Source: Geobacter sp. SVR
Lineage (GTDB): Bacteria > Desulfobacterota > Desulfuromonadia > Geobacterales > Pseudopelobacteraceae
Reading direction: 5' to 3'
DNA length: 64,000 nt
NCBI RefSeq assembly: GCF_016865365.1
Contig: NZ_AP024469.1
Span: 3,378,501 to 3,442,500, forward strand
Positions 60,341-64,000 of the stretch are shown piece by piece (position 1 is the stretch's first letter; each line of letters starts with the position of its first letter). Position numbers and translations under genes: made by a program. Below the pieces are notes generated by a model that made no database searches, had not been told where the DNA came from, and worked only from the letters and a program-made list of their open reading frames with translations.

Positions 60341-61575
60341 CCCGCTATCTCGAAGCATACGAAGGCATCGTCGGAGCGCCGGTGATCAATCGTCTCAGGC
60401 AGCTGGGCAAGGGGCTGGCCGGGAAGCGGGTGGTACATGTCAACTCCACGCGCGAGGGGGGTGGGGTAGCCGAGATTCTGGACTGGATGGTCCCGCTGAT
60501 GTGCGACATGGGAATCGATGCCCGCTGGGAAGTGATTCAGGGCACGGGCGCCTTTTTCAACGTCACCAAATCGATTCACAACGGCCTCCAGGGCTATCCG
60601 GCCGCCATAACACCGGCGGGATGGGAAACCTTTCTGGGGGTCAACAGGCAGAATCATGCACTGCTGGGAGAACTCCTCGAAGAGGCCGACATCGTGGTGA
60701 TCCACGATCCGCAGCCCGCCCCCCTGCTGAAACTGTGCGAAAAGCGCAAGGGAAAATGGATCTGGCGCGGCCACATCGACATCAGCCATCCCTATCGTCC
60801 GGTCTGGAAGGAATTGAAGCCTTTCCTGGAAAGCTACGATGCCAGCATCTTTTCGATGAACGATTTCGCTCATCCGCTACCCCATCCCCAGTTCATCGTC
60901 CCCCCCAGCATTGATCCGCTTAGCGACAAGAATTGCGACCTGCCGTTCAGCGAACTGGAAGAGGTCCGGGCCCGTTTCGGACTTGACCCCAACCGCCCGC
61001 TGGTCACGCAGATCTCGCGTTTCGACCGTTTCAAAGATCCCGTCGGTGTAATCGAGGCCTACAACCTGGTGCGCAAGATCATCCCCCTGCAACTGGTGCT
61101 GGCCGGCGGAGGCGCTACGGACGATCCGGAGGGAAAGGCCGTGCTGGACGAAGTAACCGAGGCAGCGGCCAACGATCCAGACATCCACATCCTGCTACTC
61201 CCTCCCGATGCCCATCGCACCATTAACGCCCTGCAGCGCCTGGCGGACATTGTCATCCAGAAATCGACCAAGGAGGGCTTCGGTCTGACTGTCACCGAAG
61301 GGCTCTGGAAGGGCAAACCGGTGATCGGGGGCGATGTGGGGGGCATCCGCCGCCAGGTGGTCAACTACCACACCGGTTTTCTGGTCAACACGCCGGAAGG
61401 GGCGGCCCATCGCATCAGGTTCCTGTTGCATCATGCCGAACTCAGAAAAGAGATCGGCGTAAAGGCCAAGGAGTTCATCCGGGAAAACTTTCTGCTGACC
61501 AGACAGTTGCAGGAGTATCTGACCCTTTTCCACGAAGCGCTGCGCGGCAGCGACGAACGCCGGTTCTACGTGTGA
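60337..61575 (+). CDS. TreT-like trehalose synthase / family 4 glycosyltransferase
   Basis: A 412-residue GT-B glycosyltransferase. It has VVHVNSTREGGGVAEILDWM at the N-terminus, VIHDPQPAPLLKL, the WRGHIDISHPYRPVW region, and the nucleotide-sugar site STKEGFGLTVTEGLWKGKPV near 330. This matches trehalose glycosyltransferring synthase, which forms trehalose from an NDP-glucose and glucose. The ATG at 60337 overlaps the DUF5752 stop (ATGA). A GH15 gene follows after a repeat. The activity (trehalose or another glucoside) is inferred from the family. Confidence 0.85.
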   Translation: MTRYLEAYEGIVGAPVINRLRQLGKGLAGKRVVHVNSTREGGGVAEILDWMVPLMCDMGIDARWEVIQGTGAFFNVTKSIHNGLQGYPAAITPAGWETFLGVNRQNHALLGELLEEADIVVIHDPQPAPLLKLCEKRKGKWIWRGHIDISHPYRPVWKELKPFLESYDASIFSMNDFAHPLPHPQFIVPPSIDPLSDKNCDLPFSELEEVRARFGLDPNRPLVTQISRFDRFKDPVGVIEAYNLVRKIIPLQLVLAGGGATDDPEGKAVLDEVTEAAANDPDIHILLLPPDAHRTINALQRLADIVIQKSTKEGFGLTVTEGLWKGKPVIGGDVGGIRRQVVNYHTGFLVNTPEGAAHRIRFLLHHAELRKEIGVKAKEFIRENFLLTRQLQEYLTLFHEALRGSDERRFYV

Positions 61576-61582
61576 AAAAACC

Positions 61583-61706
61583 CAGGTTGAGGTTGAGAAA
61601 CGTCCTTAACCTCAGCTTCGACCTTTTCCCCAAGATTCCAGAGAGTGCCAGATTGGGAAGGCTGAGGTTCTAATTTCCTTAACCTCAACCGTAACCTCAA
61701 CCTGGT
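61583..61706. repeat. Inverted repeat with AACCTCAACC-type arms
   Basis: The left arm near 61583-61597 (CAGGTTGAGGTTGAG) is complementary to the right arm near 61684-61704 (CTCAACC-GTA-ACCTCAACCTG); further GAGGTT/AACCTC copies lie between. It looks like a dispersed palindromic repeat between the glycosyltransferase and GH15 genes. Confidence 0.65.
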
Positions 61707-61720
61707 TCCTGAAAGGAACC
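61704..61720 (+). promoter_or_regulatory. Hairpin covering the GH15 ribosome-binding site
   Basis: GGTTCC-TGAAA-GGAACC is a perfect six-base stem directly before the ATG at 61723, and its 3' side contains the AAAGGAA ribosome site. Folding would hide the site and could lower translation. Confidence 0.5.
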
Positions 61721-61722
61721 AT

Positions 61723-63513
61723 ATGACCAATACATTGGATCTGGCGCTGATCGGCAACGGACAGATCGGCGCGCTGGTGGATCAGGAGGGTGAAATCGTC
61801 TGGTGCTGCCTGCCCCGCTTCGACGGCGACCCGGCCTTTTGTTCGCTTTTGCGGGATCACGCCAAAGGCGAAGGCTTCGGCTACTGTTCGATCGAGCTGG
61901 TTGATCAGGTACAGGCGGACCAGCAGTACCTGCCCAATTCAGCGGTGCTGCAGACTCGCCTGTCCGATTCTCAGGGAGGGGTGATCGAACTGACCGACTT
62001 CGCCCCCCGGTACCGGCATCACAATCGCATGTACATGCCGACAATGCTGATCAGGCAGATCCGGCGCCTGAGCGGCAATCCCCGCATCATCCTGCGCATC
62101 CGGCCTGCCCATGGCTATGGACGGGAGCGCTGCGAAACGACCTTCGGCAGCAACCATATCCGCTACGTAGCCCCGGGCCGGACCGTTCGCCTGACCACGG
62201 ATGCCTCGATAACCGCGATCCTGCAGGAAATCCCTTTCTTCATCGAGGATCGCTTGAGCCTGATCTTCGGGCCGGACGAAACCACCACAGAGTCGATCAC
62301 AGAAATGACCCGCCGCTCGCTGGACGAGACGCTCTCCTACTGGCACAAATGGGTGCGCGATCTCGGCATCCCCTTTGAATGGCAGGAGGCGGTCATACGC
62401 GCTGCGATCACCCTCAAACTGAACACGTACGATGACACCGGCGCCATCATCGCCGCCATGACCACGTCGATTCCCGAAGCACCGGACACGCCGCGCACCT
62501 GGGACTATCGGTACTGCTGGCTGCGGGATGCCTACTTCGTCGTGAATGCCCTGAACCGGCTCGGAACGACCCATACCATGGAGCGCTATCTCAGCTACAT
62601 GGTCAATGTTGTGGCAGGGGCGCCGGAAGGCTTTATCCAGCCGGTTTACGGCATCGATGGCCGCGCCCGGCTGGAGGAGTACCTGATCGACTCGTTACCC
62701 GGATATCGCGGGATGGGCCCGGTCAGGGTCGGAAACCAGGCCTACGAGCAGATCCAGCACGATGTCTATGGCTCAGCCATCCTGGCAGTAACGCATGTGT
62801 TCTTCGACCAGCGCCTGACCCAGCGGGGGGATGTGAACCTGTTCCACCGCCTCGAGGCGCTGGGAGCGCGGGCAGTCCAGGTGCACGACCAGCCGGATGC
62901 CGGCCTGTGGGAACTGCGCGGCACGCTGCGGGTGCATACCTTCTCCAGCCTGATGTGCTGGGCGGCCTGCGACCGTCTGGCAAAAATCGCCACCCGTCTC
63001 GGCCTGCTGGAGCGTGCCGGCTATTGGAGCGCCCATGCCAAGCGGATTCATTCGGTCATCTCCGAACGGGGCTGGAATGCGGAAAGGGGCGCCTTTACCG
63101 CATCATTCGGCGGTACGACCCTGGATGCCAGCCTGCTGCTGATGAACGAATTCGGCTTTCTGGCTGCCGACGATCCCCGCTTCGCCTCCACGGTCGCTGC
63201 CATCGAAGGGGAACTCAAACACGGGGAATACATCTACCGCTATATAGAAGAGGATGATTTCGGTTTCCCGGAGAATGCCTTTGTCATCTGCACCTTCTGG
63301 TATATTTATGCCTTGGTGGCCTTGGGGCGCCATGACGAGGCACGTTCCCTGTTCGAGAACCTGCTCGCTCAACGCAACCGGCACGGGCTCCTGTCCGAAG
63401 ATCTGGATGTACGGACCGGCGAACACTGGGGGAATTTCGTCCAGACCTACAGCATGGTGGGACTGATCAACGCCGCCATCCGCCTCAGCAAGCGCTGGGA
63501 CGTCGCATTCTGA
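61723..63513 (+). CDS. Glycoside hydrolase family 15 protein
   Basis: A 596-residue protein. The N-terminal beta domain begins LALIGNGQIGALVDQEG with WCCLPRFDGDPAF, and the (alpha/alpha)6 barrel carries the GH15 hallmark TWDYRYCWLRDAYF near 265 and QIQHDVYGSAILA, WELRGTLRVHTFSSLMCWAA. Family members are glucoamylases, trehalases or isomaltose-type glucosidases. There is no signal peptide, so it is cytoplasmic. Placement with a TreT-like enzyme suggests turnover of glucan or trehalose. A hairpin at 61704 may control its translation. Confidence 0.9.
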   Translation: MTNTLDLALIGNGQIGALVDQEGEIVWCCLPRFDGDPAFCSLLRDHAKGEGFGYCSIELVDQVQADQQYLPNSAVLQTRLSDSQGGVIELTDFAPRYRHHNRMYMPTMLIRQIRRLSGNPRIILRIRPAHGYGRERCETTFGSNHIRYVAPGRTVRLTTDASITAILQEIPFFIEDRLSLIFGPDETTTESITEMTRRSLDETLSYWHKWVRDLGIPFEWQEAVIRAAITLKLNTYDDTGAIIAAMTTSIPEAPDTPRTWDYRYCWLRDAYFVVNALNRLGTTHTMERYLSYMVNVVAGAPEGFIQPVYGIDGRARLEEYLIDSLPGYRGMGPVRVGNQAYEQIQHDVYGSAILAVTHVFFDQRLTQRGDVNLFHRLEALGARAVQVHDQPDAGLWELRGTLRVHTFSSLMCWAACDRLAKIATRLGLLERAGYWSAHAKRIHSVISERGWNAERGAFTASFGGTTLDASLLLMNEFGFLAADDPRFASTVAAIEGELKHGEYIYRYIEEDDFGFPENAFVICTFWYIYALVALGRHDEARSLFENLLAQRNRHGLLSEDLDVRTGEHWGNFVQTYSMVGLINAAIRLSKRWDVAF

Positions 63514-63526
63514 AAACCGGGCACCA

Positions 63527-63596
63527 GGGACCAGGGACCGGTAAAACCTTTAAAACGGGGAATCTGAAAACTTTGATGTTACTGGTCCCTGGTCCC
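63527..63596. repeat. Intergenic inverted repeat (GGGACCAGGGACC type)
   Basis: GGGACCAGGGACCGGTAA (63527-63544) pairs with TTACTGGTCCCTGGTCCC (63579-63596) with one mismatch. It lies between the GH15 gene and the final CDF gene. Its right arm closely matches the linker of the cobJ-cobQ fusion at 32519. Confidence 0.8.
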
Positions 63597-63652
63597 CGAT
63601 CACTGATTTCCGGTTCTGGAAAAGTCGGCAAGGGTTGTGGTAGAATAAGCGC

Positions 63653-64000
63653 ATGGAAAATCACCATCACAATCCCGACAAGAGCATCTCAGGGAGACTG
63701 ATCTGGGCCATTGTGCTTACTGCCGTCACCCTGATCGCCGAGATCGCCGGCGGCATCTGGACCAACTCACTGGCCCTGCTGTCCGATGCCGCGCACGTGT
63801 TTCTCGACCTGTTCGCCCTGCTGCTGTCGCTGGGGGCCATCAAGCTCTCCTCGCTCCCGGCCAGCGAAACCCGCACCTTCGGGTTTCATCGTGCCGAGGT
63901 ATTCGCCTCTTTTATCAACGGCGTCACCATTTTCCTGATCGCCTGGGGCATCTTTTACGAGGCAGCCGGGCGGCTGATCCGGCCTGAACAGGTCAACAGC
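63653..64000 (+). CDS. Cation diffusion facilitator transporter (3' end outside window)
   Basis: The first 116 codons of a CDF metal exporter; the gene runs off the window. It begins MENHHHNPDKS, a His-rich start that may bind metal, then membrane segments with LLSDAAHVFLDLFALLLS (the paired His/Asp metal-site motif of CDF proteins) and TFGFHRAEVFASFING. It is a canonical CzcD-like CDF, unlike the short CDF-like protein at 38254. Substrate (Zn, Co, Cd) cannot be told. Confidence 0.92.
   Translation, partial: MENHHHNPDKSISGRLIWAIVLTAVTLIAEIAGGIWTNSLALLSDAAHVFLDLFALLLSLGAIKLSSLPASETRTFGFHRAEVFASFINGVTIFLIAWGIFYEAAGRLIRPEQVNS

Overview
The window looks like chromosome of a Geobacter-like deltaproteobacterium (Geobacterales/Desulfuromonadales). 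This is inferred from the gene content: high GC, an hrcA-grpE-dnaK-dnaJ cluster, c-type cytochrome and system II cytochrome maturation genes, an hgcAB mercury-methylation pair, a polyferredoxin with a DUF362 protein, and several palindromic intergenic repeats. No species call is justified from the sequence alone.

Layout. 1-4464: heat-shock genes hrcA (5' end cut off), grpE, dnaK, dnaJ. 4573-8194: small membrane protein, membrane-anchored diheme cytochrome, Tat-exported DUF362 protein and membrane polyferredoxin. 8251-10052 (minus): rRNA methyltransferase and coaE. 10256-12260: tRNA-Arg(CCG) followed by an AT-richer stretch with a TPR lipoprotein. 12904-20274: one 2456-residue secreted protein with 16 YVTN propeller repeats, a long series of Ig/MBG-like units and a dockerin-like end. 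20643-23025: DoxX and release factor 3. 23120-28359 (minus): cheW-cheA-cheR-HDOD-cheB. 28726-30763: a sigma-54 activator gene broken in its receiver domain by an IS200-type element. 30769-31581: lytic transglycosylase. 31758-36124: corrinoid genes (cobJ-cobQ fusion, cbiB, cobD).

36237-38904 is the most interesting locus. hgcB and hgcA lie downstream of a cysteine-rich MarR regulator on the same strand, and a CDF-like metal transporter with a Cys/His tail is divergent from the regulator. A 17-bp motif, GTTGCA-N3-TGCAAGTA, occurs twice: between the regulator and the transporter, and between the regulator and hgcA. This suggests one metal- or thiol-responsive circuit covering export and mercury methylation. 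The convergent cob genes may help supply the corrinoid that HgcA needs.

From 38939 on: a 119-bp palindromic repeat, a chemoreceptor, cytochrome c maturation genes resB-ccsA, then a yybP-ykoY-type (manganese) riboswitch with its own promoter and terminator ahead of htpX and terC. Next come a Tim44-like secreted protein, a UPF0182 protein, an Alx-type TerC paralogue, a DUF3124 protein, two tandem CPA2 K+/H+ antiporters, an EamA transporter, a RAYT transposase, a histidine kinase, and a trehalose/glucan cluster (DUF5752, TreT-like glycosyltransferase, GH15). The window ends inside a second CDF transporter gene.
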